64,000 nt of DNA, from contig NZ_CP021744.1 in NCBI RefSeq assembly GCF_002192455.1, positions 620,001 to 684,000 on the forward strand, given 5' to 3'. A program made the translations under genes and the position numbers. Positions within the stretch are counted from its first letter, which is position 1, and every line of letters begins with the position of its first letter. Shown here in pieces: positions 11,048-20,117 of this stretch. The stretch comes from Streptomyces albireticuli (GTDB taxonomy: Bacteria > Actinomycetota > Actinomycetes > Streptomycetales > Streptomycetaceae). Under the pieces are notes generated by a model that had not been told where the DNA came from, did not search any database, and saw only the letters and a list, made by a program, of their open reading frames with translations.

Positions 11048-11089
11048 CGAGGGCGGTGGCGCCCCTCGGTAGGGGTGCCACCGCCCTCG
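11048..11089 (-). terminator. Terminator hairpin between the SLT-domain and DUF4232 genes
   Basis: Perfect 13-bp arms (11048-11060 and 11077-11089) continue inward through six further pairs, one of them G-T, to a CGGT tetraloop, giving a stem of about 19 bp. It sits 44 bases after the stop of the SLT-domain gene. Confidence 0.8.
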
Positions 11090-11132
11090 GCGGAGTGTGC
11101 CGGTGCCGGTGCCGTCAGGCGATCCGCGCCGG

Positions 11133-11819
11133 TCAGTACGCGGAGTTGACGTTGTCCATCGAGCCGTACTTGTCGGCGGCGTAGTTGCACGCGGCGGTGA
11201 TGTTGGCGACCGGGTCGTAGATGTCCCAGGACGTGCCCTCGACGTGGTACGCCTTGAAGGTCGGGTCGATCACCTGGAGCAGGCCCTTCGAGGGGATGCC
11301 GTTGACGGCGTTGACGTCCCAGTCGTTGATCGCACGCGGGTTACCGGTCGACTCGCGCATCACATTGCGCTTGATGCCGTCGTACGAGGCGGGAATGCCC
11401 TTGGAGCGCAGGATGTCCAGCGACTCGTTGATCCAGCCCTCCAGGTTGTCCGCGTAGGCCTTCTTCGCCGGGGCGGCGGGCTTGGGCTCGATGGCCTTGC
11501 GCTCGGTGGAACGGTTGGCGGCCTGCTGTGCGGCCCGCTCCTTCTCGACCTTCGCCTTGGCGGCGGCGGCCGAACCGGACTCGGCGGCGGCGCCGGCGAG
11601 CTTCGCCAGCTCGGCCTGGTGCTCGTCGTCGGAAGCCTCGGCGTTCCACACCACGGGCTGCACCGCGGCCGTCGGCACCGGAGCGGCGTGCGTGTCGGCG
11701 GCGAAGGCCTGCGGGGCGACGGCGACCGCGACGACCGCGGCACCGGTCGCGGCGATGCCGGCGACGGAGAACTTGTGGATCTTGGGCAGACGGGTATAAG
11801 CGGAGATGGTGGAGCGCAT
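11133..11819 (-). CDS. Secreted transglycosylase-like SLT-domain protein
   Basis: 228 residues. The signal peptide is MRSTISAYTRLPKIHKFSV followed by an alanine/valine core ending AFAAD. An alanine/lysine-rich, probably helical linker (about residues 70-125) leads to a C-terminal domain with IKRNVMRESTGNPRAINDWD, whose E-S segment matches the catalytic Glu region of lytic transglycosylase SLT domains, then GIPSKGLLQVIDPTF. It should cleave peptidoglycan, as such streptomycete proteins do during growth and spore germination. The ATG at 11819 was chosen over upstream frame extension. In this family the gene is often under a c-di-AMP riboswitch; the leader here is described separately. Confidence 0.88.
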   Translation of the reverse strand: MRSTISAYTRLPKIHKFSVAGIAATGAAVVAVAVAPQAFAADTHAAPVPTAAVQPVVWNAEASDDEHQAELAKLAGAAAESGSAAAAKAKVEKERAAQQAANRSTERKAIEPKPAAPAKKAYADNLEGWINESLDILRSKGIPASYDGIKRNVMRESTGNPRAINDWDVNAVNGIPSKGLLQVIDPTFKAYHVEGTSWDIYDPVANITAACNYAADKYGSMDNVNSAY

Positions 11820-12164
11820 GACTGTGCTGAACCTTCCGATCGCGGGGGTGTCGCCCGGCCCTGAAGCGGCGCAATAACGAAGCGCCGTTTCTCGGTCGAC
11901 GGCGCCCAGCGACCCCGTAATTGTTAGCGGCCGGCAAATCCCCTGGCAATCACTGTGACCTACTAAGCACATTCATCGAGCGGCACCCGAATATCGACCT
12001 GCCCCTGAAATTGCGGCACCCTGCCCACTAACCACCTTCGTAAGTGACCCACGCCGCATGGGGCGCCTCACACGGGGGCGCCCCGGAAACAACACAGAGC
12101 AAGGTCGCATACGCGCGGAGTCAGCGCGAAAACGGCGGAAAAGGAGGCGGAAAAGGAGAAGGGC
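11820..12164. other. 345-bp intergenic region: long 5' leader of the SLT-domain gene
   Basis: No gene is seen. Relative to the SLT-domain gene, the leader contains a hairpin with 9-bp arms and one mismatch (11864-11872 with 11882-11890) and a GGGGTCG / CGACACCCC pairing around it. The far side, upstream of 12060, is unusually A-rich in purine runs near the end of the membrane-protein gene. A structured leader of this size would fit a riboswitch, but I could not match the conserved c-di-AMP (ydaO) core with certainty. Confidence 0.4.
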
Positions 12165-13220
12165 TCAGCCCGCGGGCGCGGCGGCCGGCTCACGCCCGCC
12201 GGGGTGGCGGTGCCGCCAGGTCCAGAAGACCGCGCAGGACAGGGCGGCCCAGGCGATCAGCACACCGAACGGGAAGAAGTGCTGGTGCTGCCGGAAGTAG
12301 ACGGCCGTGTGCTGAGCGTTCACGGAGGCGCCCGGGGGCAGCCAGCGGCCGATCTCGCCGAGGAGGGAGGGCAGCAGGGGCCAGGAGACGGCACCGCCCG
12401 AGGACGGGTTGCCCAGCAGGACCATGAGGCCCCAGGTGGGCAGCATCGCCCACCGCCCGAAGAGGGCGTTGAACATCGTGAAGACCATGCCCGAGGTGAA
12501 CATGGTCAGCGCCAGGATCAGCCAGGATTCCGCGAAAGGAAGCCGCAGGGCACCGAGTCCCCAATCCACGACGGCGGCGATGGTGAAGCCGCCGAGCACG
12601 GAATAGGCGGCGGTGAAGGCGATACGCTCGGCCGGATTGAGCTCGCGGGCGTGGACGCTCATCTGAATGGCACCGACGAAGCCCAGAATGACCGCCGCCA
12701 GGGTGATGTAGAAAAGTGCGAGGCCGCGCGGATCGCCCTTCTGGAGGGGGTTGACGTCCTGCACGGCCACGGGAACGCCCATCTCCTCGCCGACCCGCGG
12801 CGCGGTCTCGGTCAGCAGCTGGGCGACGGTGGCCCCGGAGGCCCCGGAGACATCCAGCTCGGCCGCGTGGTGCCGGTCCTGGAGGATGGCGTAGACCCGC
12901 TGGTTGTCGACCGCGTTCCGGGCCTCCTCGTAGGTGGCGAAGTGCCGCAGCCGGAGCTCGGCCCCGAGCGCCCTCTCCATGCCCTGGACGAATTCGGCCC
13001 GCTTGACCTCGGACGCGGGGACCCCGGTGACGGCGGTGGGGATGTTGTGCGGGGTCGGATTGGCCATGGCGTAGGTGTAGGACCCCGCGAAGAGCCCGGC
13101 GGCCGCGGCCACGATGAACACGAGCACGGTGGCGGGAAAGAACGGCGAGCGCCGGAACGCCGACCAGCGTTCGCGATGCCTCCCGTGGGGCGTACCGGCG
13201 CCGGCGCTCTCCTCACCCAT
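12165..13220 (-). CDS. Membrane protein, YhgE/Pip or DUF3533-like ABC-2 fold
   Basis: 351 residues. One N-terminal membrane helix (about residues 27-50) is followed by an extracytoplasmic domain of about 130 residues and then five or six closely spaced helices (from about residue 170 to 335), an arrangement seen in YhgE/Pip and DUF3533 proteins related to ABC-2 permeases. No ATPase gene is adjacent. The C-terminus is cytoplasmic and basic. Function unknown; drug or lipid export has been suggested for relatives. The start at 13220 is the first ATG of the frame. Confidence 0.7.
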   Translation of the reverse strand: MGEESAGAGTPHGRHRERWSAFRRSPFFPATVLVFIVAAAAGLFAGSYTYAMANPTPHNIPTAVTGVPASEVKRAEFVQGMERALGAELRLRHFATYEEARNAVDNQRVYAILQDRHHAAELDVSGASGATVAQLLTETAPRVGEEMGVPVAVQDVNPLQKGDPRGLALFYITLAAVILGFVGAIQMSVHARELNPAERIAFTAAYSVLGGFTIAAVVDWGLGALRLPFAESWLILALTMFTSGMVFTMFNALFGRWAMLPTWGLMVLLGNPSSGGAVSWPLLPSLLGEIGRWLPPGASVNAQHTAVYFRQHQHFFPFGVLIAWAALSCAVFWTWRHRHPGGREPAAAPAG

Positions 13221-13445
13221 GGCGCCACGATATGCGGATCATCCGGACACGGCGCGACCCGTGGTCCATCCGGACGGAGGCCGCACGGACCCCACGCATC
13301 ATGCCTGGCGTGAGTGCCTGATCCGGCCATACCCGCTGGTCGGCGGGGTGCGCCCAGCCGAACGACGGGGATTGCCCTCGCCGGTACGGTGGCCGATGAT
13401 TTCGCAAGATTAATTGAAAACTGCACAGGGTCGAGAGGTAGAGGG

Positions 13446-13751
13446 TTGACGGACAGGACAGGGGTGCCGCTACGCCTCGTCGTGGTGGATGACGAGGCAC
13501 TGATGCGGTCGGGCCTGCGGATGATCCTCTCGGCCGCGCCGGGCATCGAGGTCGTGGCCGCCTGCGACGGCCCCGAGGCGGTCGCCGCCGTGGTCCGGCA
13601 CAGGCCCGACATCGTGCTGCTGGACATCCGGATGCCCGGCGGTCACCGGCACGACGGCCGAGGGCGGCGACGCATGACGCACGCGGCCGTACCCGGGCCG
13701 GCAGAACCGGATCGGAGAGTCGTGAGCGACGTGGTGAGCGCGATCCGGTGA
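13446..13751 (+). pseudogene. Truncated response-regulator receiver domain
   Basis: From a GTG at 13464 (or TTG at 13446) the frame encodes the first half of a NarL/LuxR-type receiver: the acidic pair in VVVDDEALMRSG and the phosphoacceptor Asp in DIVLLDIRMPG. After that motif the sequence leaves the family and the frame ends about 30 residues later. Roughly half of the receiver and the whole DNA-binding domain are missing, and there is no kinase gene nearby. I interpret it as a deletion remnant. The 3' part (from about 13640) is of unknown origin. A short expressed receiver stub cannot be excluded. Confidence 0.7.
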
Positions 13752-13847
13752 TCGGTACGCCGGCTCCGGATCCCCGAGACTTCTCCGATACCTGGAGAGA
13801 GCGGATGAACGTCGATCCGCCCCGGTCCGGAGCCGGCGGCGGGCGCC

Positions 13848-15182
13848 TCAGTCATTCCCGCTCGCCCTGAGGGCTTCGGGCCTGTTCCCGGCCGGTGCTG
13901 CGACACCTGTTGCCGGGCCGGCTTTCTCCGTCGCGCCCGTTCCCTCGGCCGCGGGCCCGGATCTGACGAGAACCTCGCGGTCCAGGCGCAGGTTCCGTAC
14001 GCCTGGGACCGCGGCCGTGCCCACGCAGGCCACCGCGACCAGGACCGCGGCGACCGCGAAGGGCACCCGCTCGCCCCACAGGGACAGCGCGACCGGAGCG
14101 AGGATCACGCCGAGCGGCTGCGCGGCCAGCGACACCAGCCAGTCGTAGGAGCTGACCCGGGCGAGCACGCCCTGCGGGACGAGCGTCTGGACGACGGTGT
14201 CCCAGGTGGGGTTGAGGAAGCCGAGTGCGGCGAGGGCGATGCCGTAGCCGGTCACCAGCAGCGGCAGCGGGGCTCCGGCGGCGAACAGGGCGAGCGGCAG
14301 CGCGTAGCCGGCCAGGGCGATGTTGCCGACGAGCACGGGCCGCTTCGGGCGGGCCCTGACCGACAGGAGCGAGCCGGCGAGGAGACCGACGCCGCCGGCC
14401 TGGGTGACCGCGACCCAGGCGCCCTCGCCGCCGAGCCGCCGCACGGCGATGAGCGGGCCGAGCGTGAGGAGGATGTTGGCGACGAAGTTCCACACGGCGT
14501 GCGCGATCAGGCTGGTCCAGAACCAGTCCCTGGCCCGCACCTCGGCGAACCCCTCGGTCAGGTCGGCCCGGATCGAGGTGCGCGCCCGGGGTGCGCGGGC
14601 GGCCCCGGGCAAGCGGACCGCCAGCATCAGGGCGGCGCTGACGCCGAAGGCGGTCGCGTCGACCACGAAGACCCAGCCGTGGCCGACGGTGAGGATCAGG
14701 ATGCCGGCCAGGGCGGGACCGGCCAGCAGGGAGACGCTCTTGGCCACGCTCATCAGGGAGTTGGCCTTGATCCGTTGCTCCCCGGCGGCGGGCACGACCT
14801 TGGTGACCAGGGGCGAGAGGTTGGCCAGGCCGACCGCCGACGCCGCCCCCGCCACGGCCTGAGCAATCGCGATGTGCGTGACGCCGGGGTCGTCACCGAG
14901 CAGTTCCACGGCCACCACGGCCTGGGTGACCATCCGCGTGAGGTCCGCGGCGAGCGCGACCAGGCGGGTGTCGAACCGGTCGGCGACCGCGCCGGCCACC
15001 GGCAGCAGCACGAGCCGGGTGCCGAGGGCGCAGCCCAGGACGACGGCCAGCAGCGTGGCCGAGCCGGTGACCTGCACGACGGCCAGGCTCAGCGCGGTCG
15101 GCACCAGGGCGTCGCTGAGCGTGGACATGGTGCGGCTGAGGAACAGCAGCCGGAAGTTACGTAGTCGCAGGGGGTGGGTCAT
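13848..15182 (-). CDS. MFS transporter, EntS/MFS_3-like
   Basis: 444 residues with about twelve membrane helices. The N-terminus LRLRNFRLLFLSRTMSTLSD and the loop GAVADRFDTRLV match the DHA3/enterobactin-exporter-like branch of the major facilitator superfamily, usually drug or siderophore exporters. It is divergently transcribed from a MarR regulator with only 68 bases between the start codons, so the regulator very likely represses it. Substrate unknown. Confidence 0.88.
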   Translation of the reverse strand: MTHPLRLRNFRLLFLSRTMSTLSDALVPTALSLAVVQVTGSATLLAVVLGCALGTRLVLLPVAGAVADRFDTRLVALAADLTRMVTQAVVAVELLGDDPGVTHIAIAQAVAGAASAVGLANLSPLVTKVVPAAGEQRIKANSLMSVAKSVSLLAGPALAGILILTVGHGWVFVVDATAFGVSAALMLAVRLPGAARAPRARTSIRADLTEGFAEVRARDWFWTSLIAHAVWNFVANILLTLGPLIAVRRLGGEGAWVAVTQAGGVGLLAGSLLSVRARPKRPVLVGNIALAGYALPLALFAAGAPLPLLVTGYGIALAALGFLNPTWDTVVQTLVPQGVLARVSSYDWLVSLAAQPLGVILAPVALSLWGERVPFAVAAVLVAVACVGTAAVPGVRNLRLDREVLVRSGPAAEGTGATEKAGPATGVAAPAGNRPEALRASGND

Positions 15183-15250
15183 CCGGCGAGATTAATTCGA
15201 CGTCGCAATATTTGACAACGCACTTTGTGACGACGAAGTAAAATGTGTCC
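15183..15250. promoter_or_regulatory. Divergent promoter/operator region between MFS and marR genes
   Basis: This AT-rich 68-bp gap holds a perfect CGACGTCG palindrome (15198-15205), a TTGACA on the plus strand (15212-15217) and, for the minus strand, TTGTCA with a TTAATC 17 bases on. The palindrome lies in the likely core promoter of the MFS gene, where a MarR dimer could block transcription. Confidence 0.45.
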
Positions 15251-15757
15251 ATGACTGAGCGCGACTCCGTGGACGAACACGTCACCCGCTGGCAGAAGAT
15301 CCTTCCGACCCTCGATCCGGTGGTGGAAGGCGCGGTGACCCGGATGTCGGCACTCGTCAGGCATCTGGGCCGGGCCAAGGAGGCCGCCCTCGCCGAGCAC
15401 GGCCTCCAGAGCTTCGAGTACCTGACGCTGCACACGCTCTCCGGCCGCGGCGGCCGGGCCACGCCGTCGGAGCTCGCGGCCGCGCTCAAGCTCTCCCCGT
15501 CCGCGATGACCAGCCGCCTCGACGGCCTGGAGCGGCGCGGCTTCGTCCGTCGCGAGGCGTCCGCGGCGGACCGCCGCAAGGTGACGGTAGAGCTCACCGC
15601 CCCGGGGCGGACGGCCTGGCAGTCCGCCCTGGAGACCGAGGGGCGCGAGGAGCACCGCATCCTCCAGGCCCTCGAACCGGCCGAGCGGGAACTTCTGGTG
15701 AACCTGCTCCGCCGCGTCCTCGTCGAGGCCGAACGCGAACCGCGCACCGACGGCTGA
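15251..15757 (+). CDS. MarR-family transcriptional regulator
   Basis: 168 residues. The winged helix is clear: TPSELAAALKLSPSAMTSRLDGLERRGFVRREASAADRRKVTVELT, read here in parts as recognition helix SPSAMTSRLDGL and wing ASAADRRKV. Flanking helices would form the dimer interface. The ATG at 15251 was chosen; a GTG two codons upstream is also possible. No strong Shine-Dalgarno sequence is visible, so the mRNA may have a very short leader. It probably controls the divergent MFS exporter and itself. Confidence 0.9.
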   Translation: MTERDSVDEHVTRWQKILPTLDPVVEGAVTRMSALVRHLGRAKEAALAEHGLQSFEYLTLHTLSGRGGRATPSELAAALKLSPSAMTSRLDGLERRGFVRREASAADRRKVTVELTAPGRTAWQSALETEGREEHRILQALEPAERELLVNLLRRVLVEAEREPRTDG

Positions 15758-15954
15758 GCCGGCCCGCGCCGGTGGCCTCCGGGGGCTCCCGGTCGGCTCC
15801 CCCGCACCCGGAAGCGACGGCCTGGGCCGCGAAGCGGTATCCGAGGGGAAACCAGCCCCTGGCCTACGCTCCCGATCACGGACTTCGCCCTACGCACCGC
15901 CGTACGAGGCCGAGGACCGGCCTTTCCCCGGACGCACAAGGGAGTGTCTGCCGC

Positions 15955-16386
15955 ATGACCGAAGAGATCCACGACAACCCGGTTCCCTGGATCGCCGATC
16001 ACATCCGCCGCTTCGAGGAGACCGGCGGCCGCCCTCGCCCAGGAGTGGCCGACCTCCTCCTCACGACCCGCGGCCGCAAGTCCGGCCTGCTGCGCCGCAC
16101 GGCGCTGGCCTATGTCCGGGACGGGGACGCGTACGTCCTGACGGCCTCCAACGCCGGCTCGGACCGCCACCCGGCCTGGTACCTGAACCTGCTGACCACG
16201 GCGGAGGTCACCCTCCAGGTCGGCGCGGCCACCTTCACCGCGACGGCCCGGCCGGCCACGGCAGCCGAATCGGCCCGCCTGTGGCCGGCGGTGACAGCCG
16301 CGATGCCCTCGTACGCGGCCTACCGCACCGCGACGGCCCGGGAGATCCCGCTCGTCCTGGTCACCCCCACCGGAGGAACGGACTGA
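15955..16386 (+). CDS. F420-type nitroreductase family protein (DDN-like)
   Basis: 143 residues, the normal size for deazaflavin (F420)-dependent nitroreductase-family proteins with a split-barrel fold. Typical segments are LLTTRGRKSGLLRRTALAYV and DRHPAWYLNLLTTAEVTLQVG. These enzymes use F420H2 to reduce quinones or nitro-compounds, and the family includes the mycobacterial Ddn. The ATG at 15955 has AAGGGAG upstream. It converges with the transporter gene on the other strand. Confidence 0.88.
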   Translation: MTEEIHDNPVPWIADHIRRFEETGGRPRPGVADLLLTTRGRKSGLLRRTALAYVRDGDAYVLTASNAGSDRHPAWYLNLLTTAEVTLQVGAATFTATARPATAAESARLWPAVTAAMPSYAAYRTATAREIPLVLVTPTGGTD

Positions 16387-16411
16387 TCCTGGCGGAGCCG
16401 GGAGTCGCGTC

Positions 16412-17305
16412 TCACCGGTCCGGCGCGTCTGTCCGGTCGGCCGATCCGGTGAGTTCGTGTGCCAGGGGTGACCGGCTGAGCAGGACGAGTCCGGTGAGGA
16501 TCAGCGCCACGCCCGCCAGTTCGGCCACGGCCCACCGGCCGCCGCGGATCCTCTCCCCGTACAGGGCGACTCCCAGCGCCACGCTCGTACCAGCGTCCCC
16601 CAGGGTCAGGGCGGGCTGGGAGAAGACCAGGGATCCGGACTGCAACGCGTTCTGCAACAGGAAGAGCGCGGCGACGCCCGCGACGGCGAAGCCGTAGGTC
16701 TGCCAGGCGGAGAAGAAACCGCCCGCCCCCGCGGCCTCCCACCGCAGGACGGACGTCTTGAGCAGAGCCGCCGTCAGCGCGTAGCAGATCGCGGCGGCCG
16801 TCGCGAGGCAGGAGGCCCGGACGGGGCCGGGGGCGCGCACCGCCGCGACGGCGACCAGGACGGCGACCGCGGCCAGACAGCAGCCCAGGGCCGGCGGCCA
16901 GTGGCCCGCCGGCACCGCCGCGCGCCCGGCGCTCGGAGCGGCCGCCCACAGCGCGATGCCCAGCCCCGCCGTGATGCACGCCGCCGCCCACCACACCCCG
17001 GCGGGCGGGCGCCGGCCGAGGACCACCCCGGCGAGCAGCAGCGCCGCCGGGAGCTCCAGCACGAACACCGGCTGCACCACCGACAGCGGCCCGTACCCCA
17101 GCGCCAGCGCCTGGAAGCAGGCCGCGACGGGCACCGCCGCGATACCCGCCAGCCAGACCCGCTGACGCGCCAGCCGGGCGATCAGGCTCCACCGCAGGCC
17201 GTCCGCCGCGGGTACCCGGCCGGCCGCCTTGCGCTGCAACACCGTCGCCAGCGCGTTGCTCGCGGTGGTCAGCAACGCGAAGACCAGAGCCACCGCTGTG
17301 TCCAC
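16412..17305 (-). CDS. DMT-superfamily membrane transporter (EamA/NIPA-like)
   Basis: 297 residues, mostly about nine or ten hydrophobic helices in two repeats. The start LVFALLTTASNALATVLQRKAAG resembles NIPA/DMT proteins that begin with a helix followed by a basic loop. The second half has the YGFAVAGVAALFLLQNALQSGSL region typical of this group. The GTG at 17305 was chosen because GGGAGG lies six bases upstream (17312-17317); the frame could extend to 17389. Metabolite or cation transport is likely, the substrate unknown. Confidence 0.8.
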   Translation of the reverse strand: MDTAVALVFALLTTASNALATVLQRKAAGRVPAADGLRWSLIARLARQRVWLAGIAAVPVAACFQALALGYGPLSVVQPVFVLELPAALLLAGVVLGRRPPAGVWWAAACITAGLGIALWAAAPSAGRAAVPAGHWPPALGCCLAAVAVLVAVAAVRAPGPVRASCLATAAAICYALTAALLKTSVLRWEAAGAGGFFSAWQTYGFAVAGVAALFLLQNALQSGSLVFSQPALTLGDAGTSVALGVALYGERIRGGRWAVAELAGVALILTGLVLLSRSPLAHELTGSADRTDAPDR

Positions 17306-17421
17306 CGACCGCCTCCCGGTGCCGGATCCCCGCCCGGCGCGGGGCCTGCTGACACCGACCATCCTGGGGCCGGTCCGGGGATCCCACACTTCCGTCGCGG
17401 CCGATGAGGCCGTTCATGCCG

Positions 17422-18008
17422 CTACGCCGGGAGGGCGCGCAAGATGCGGTGTGCGGTGGTGCGGAGGTGGTGGAGGACGTCGGGGTCGGCGTCGAGGGTG
17501 TAGGCGGCGTCGAGGCCGGCGAGGATCTGGGCGACGCGGGGCAGGTGGTCGTCGGAGGCGTCGGCGCGGCAGGTGGTGTCGGTGAGGGGCTGGAGGCGGG
17601 TGGCCAGGCCGCGGGTGCCGGCGCGGATCCGGTCGGCGGGGGCCTGGACGGTGGCGATCGCGCGGTAGGAGGTGGGGGCCGTGGCCAGCCGGCTCGCGAC
17701 GAAGGCGGCGGGGAAGGACCTGTTCGAGTTTGGCCAGGGCCTGTAGGGCGGTGTCCTCGATGCCGGTCAGGCCGCCGGCGGTGGTGCGCAGGGCGACGGT
17801 GACGGCGACGGCCTCCTCGTCGTCCAGGACGAGGGGCGGCAGGTCGCTGCCGGAGGTGAGGCGGTAGCCGCCGGCGTGCCCACGGGCGCTGTCGACGGGG
17901 TAGCCCAGCTCGCGCAGGCGGTCGATGTCGCGGCGGACGGTGCGGACGGTCACCGAGAGGCGGTCGGCCAGGTCGGCGCCGGACCATTCCCGCCGCGTCT
18001 GCAGCAGG
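17422..18008 (-). pseudogene. Decayed HTH/WYL-type (YafY-like) regulator
   Basis: The beginning encodes a HTH_11-type domain (LLQTRREWSGADLADRL, then RTVRRDIDRLRELGYPVDS) and the start of the middle domain up to about 17725. The frame then shifts, and a second minus-strand frame gives a bona fide C-terminus (YRAIATVQAPADRIRAGTR through AAYTLDADPDVLHHLR) ending at a stop at 17422. The central WYL part is missing, and the first dozen or so residues are also lost at a junction near 18008. Both lesions argue for a dead gene. It was probably divergent from the reductase gene whose remnant abuts it. Confidence 0.75.
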
Positions 18009-18425
18009 GACTACGCCGTCCCGTTCATCTACCAGCACTCCCCGGAGCACCCCTGGCCCACGCCGTGGGGCATCATGCCGAAGCTGGACCCCTGCGACAC
18101 CGACAGCCTCGGCGAGCAGATCCAGCGCGCCCTGCCCGCCACGAAGGTCGTGAAGTCCTTCGTCACCCAGGAGCAGACCACCGTGGTCGACCCGCGGTCC
18201 GTCGCCGGCGGCGACCACACGATGTTCGTCGCCGGCGATCACGCCCATGCCAAGCGGCAGACCGTCGACCTGCTGAAGTCCTACGGCTGGAACGACATCC
18301 TCGACCTCGGCGCCCTCGTCTGCGCCCGCGGCATGGAGATGCACACCCACCTGCACGAGGCCATCCGTCTCGGCCTCGGCGGCCAGGAGCTCGGCGGCCA
18401 CTTCGGCATCAAAGTCGTCCGCTGA
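18009..18425 (+). pseudogene. C-terminal remnant of an NAD(P)-binding / F420-dependent-NADP-reductase-like gene
   Basis: About 138 residues without a start codon at the right place. Segments such as CDTDSLGEQIQRALPATKVVK, GDHTMFVAGDHAHAK and ending GGHFGIKVVR are the second half of small Rossmann reductases related to F420H2:NADP oxidoreductase. The N-terminal NAD(P)-binding half (about 85 residues) is gone; its place is taken directly by the truncated regulator on the other strand. The stretch shown in the first motif is interrupted in relatives by only a few changes, so decay is recent. Confidence 0.75.
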
Positions 18426-18636
18426 CCTGCCCGCACGGTGAAGCCGTGTACGAGCGCCACCTGGACACCGTCACCGGTGCACCGCGGGTGTCACTCCCCC
18501 GTCTCGTCGGGGCCGGAGGAGGCGTCGAAGGGTGCGGAGAACCAGCGCGGGGAGGCGCGGCCGCGTTCGCACTGGTTGACGTCGACGATGCCCGAGCCCG
18601 GCGCATGCCGGTCCCGCCGGCGGCGGGCGGGTCGGT

Positions 18637-19704
18637 TCAGGTGAGGAGTTTCGCGAGCAGGGCCATCTCGGTGGGCGGGTCGACCACCGGCTGGATGAGG
18701 AGTTCGTCGACGCCGGCCTGTTCCAGGGTGCTGATGCGGGCGAGGAGGTCGTCGCGGGTGCCGACCAGGGCCAGGGTGTTCATCAGCGAGGGCAGAACCA
18801 GGTCCCGGTCCTGCGGTGCGATGCGTCCGAGGTAATTGGGGTACAGCTTGGTGTGCCGGTCCGGTGCTGTGGCGGTGGTGCCGCGCCGGTCGAGGAGCCG
18901 CCGCACCGCCTCGCGTTCCTCGGGGCCGAGTTGCTCGGCGAAGGCGGGTGTGTCGGCGGCGGTGTCGGCGGCGAAGGCCAGCAGCGACAGGACGAGGTGG
19001 CCCGTCGCGTCCCGGGCCGCGTCGCCGTGGGGGTCCTCGCCCTCGTGGAGCAGGTGGAGCGGGGTGACCAGGTAGGAGTCCGTGCGGGGGCCGGGGTCGC
19101 GGGGTGTGCTGTGGGCGGCGTGGCGATGGGTGTCGTGCAGCGCGTGCCAGGCGGTGGGGTCCAGCAGGCCGACGGAGATGAGGCCGGTGCCGCGGCGGCC
19201 GGCGACGGCGGCGGCCTTCGGTCCGAGCAGCGCTGCCACGGCGAACTCGATCGGGTCGGTGGTGTTCACGTGCGGCCCGGCGTGCAGGAACCGGATGTCG
19301 CGGACCCGGTCGCCTTCGCGGTACTCGGTCGAACGTCCGGCGCACAGGTCCTGTAGTGCGGCGGTGAAGTCCTCCAGCCTGGCCACCGTGGTCGGCCGCA
19401 TGCCCAGGGTGCGCCGGGCGGTGTTTCCGGTGCCGACTCCACAGATGATCCGGCCCGGTGCCAGGGCGTTGAGGCTGGCGAGCCCGCTCGCGGCGGCCGG
19501 GGCCGAGCGCAGCGCCGGCGAGGTCACGCCGATGCCGAGCCTGATGCGGCTGGTGGTCTTCGCGCACAGGCTCAAGGCGACGAAGGGATCGCCGTGGACC
19601 ATCGGGGTGTCGTTGACCCAGAAGCTGTGCAGGCCCAACTCCTCGGCGCGCACGGCGAGGTCCTCCACACCGGGCTGCGCCGCGACAACGACACCTGCAC
19701 GCAT
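18637..19704 (-). CDS. LLM-class F420-dependent oxidoreductase
   Basis: 355 residues of the luciferase-like monooxygenase/F420 family. It begins MRAGVVVAAQ and has the barrel motifs LAVRAEELGLHSFWVND, TTSRIRLGIGVTSPALRSAP and PGRIICGVGTGN, and ends with the usual QAGVDELLIQPVVDPP segment. Such enzymes oxidise or reduce substrates with F420 or FMN. The ATG at 19704 follows a GGGGG tract; the frame extends far upstream without a plausible N-terminus. It neighbours the remnant of another F420/NADP-type gene and may once have worked with it. Confidence 0.9.
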   Translation of the reverse strand: MRAGVVVAAQPGVEDLAVRAEELGLHSFWVNDTPMVHGDPFVALSLCAKTTSRIRLGIGVTSPALRSAPAAASGLASLNALAPGRIICGVGTGNTARRTLGMRPTTVARLEDFTAALQDLCAGRSTEYREGDRVRDIRFLHAGPHVNTTDPIEFAVAALLGPKAAAVAGRRGTGLISVGLLDPTAWHALHDTHRHAAHSTPRDPGPRTDSYLVTPLHLLHEGEDPHGDAARDATGHLVLSLLAFAADTAADTPAFAEQLGPEEREAVRRLLDRRGTTATAPDRHTKLYPNYLGRIAPQDRDLVLPSLMNTLALVGTRDDLLARISTLEQAGVDELLIQPVVDPPTEMALLAKLLT

Positions 19705-20117
19705 CAGAACCCCCAAGGTGTGAGGACCGAGTCGAACCTGCCCAGCATGGCAGGTCCCGGCACAAGGCCGCCGCCAAGTCGCGTGATGTCGTGGCGTCGC
19801 GGGGCGGGGTGGCCGTGCCTGGAACAACGAGAACCCGTTGCTGCCGGTGGTCTTCCCAAGTCGTCCGCCTGCAACGGAGCTTCGACGTACCGTCAGCCTG
19901 CGATGCCACATCTCGCCATGGCCTGCCACCGGACCGGTTGGCGGGCCGTCGCTGGCGGAGCGACTCGTCAGCTTGCCGGACCCGCGCCGGAGGGCGGCGT
20001 CAGTGCCGACCGGGGCGAGGCGCCACCGGGGCACTGAGCCGTTCCCGGGCGTCGGCGCTTGAAGGTGCACCGGGCCGCCTGTAGGAGACCAAGTCCACAG
20101 CCTCGGGGCCCGGCCGC
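19705..20117. other. 413-bp region upstream of the LLM gene, no gene seen
   Basis: No intact frame with a start and a family match was found. The right-hand part runs into transposase debris that begins at about 20118. The promoter of the LLM oxidoreductase gene should be in the first 150 bases, but no convincing boxes were seen. Confidence 0.5.

Noticed and set aside
15212..15244. TTGACA followed by TAAAAT as a promoter for marR
   Set aside because: The spacing is 21 bases, too long for a sigma-70 promoter; the boxes may be chance in an AT-rich gap.
18438..18636. Small frames on both strands between the reductase remnant and the LLM gene
   Set aside because: Under 70 codons, no start signals, and no family; kept as uninterpreted 200-bp spacer.
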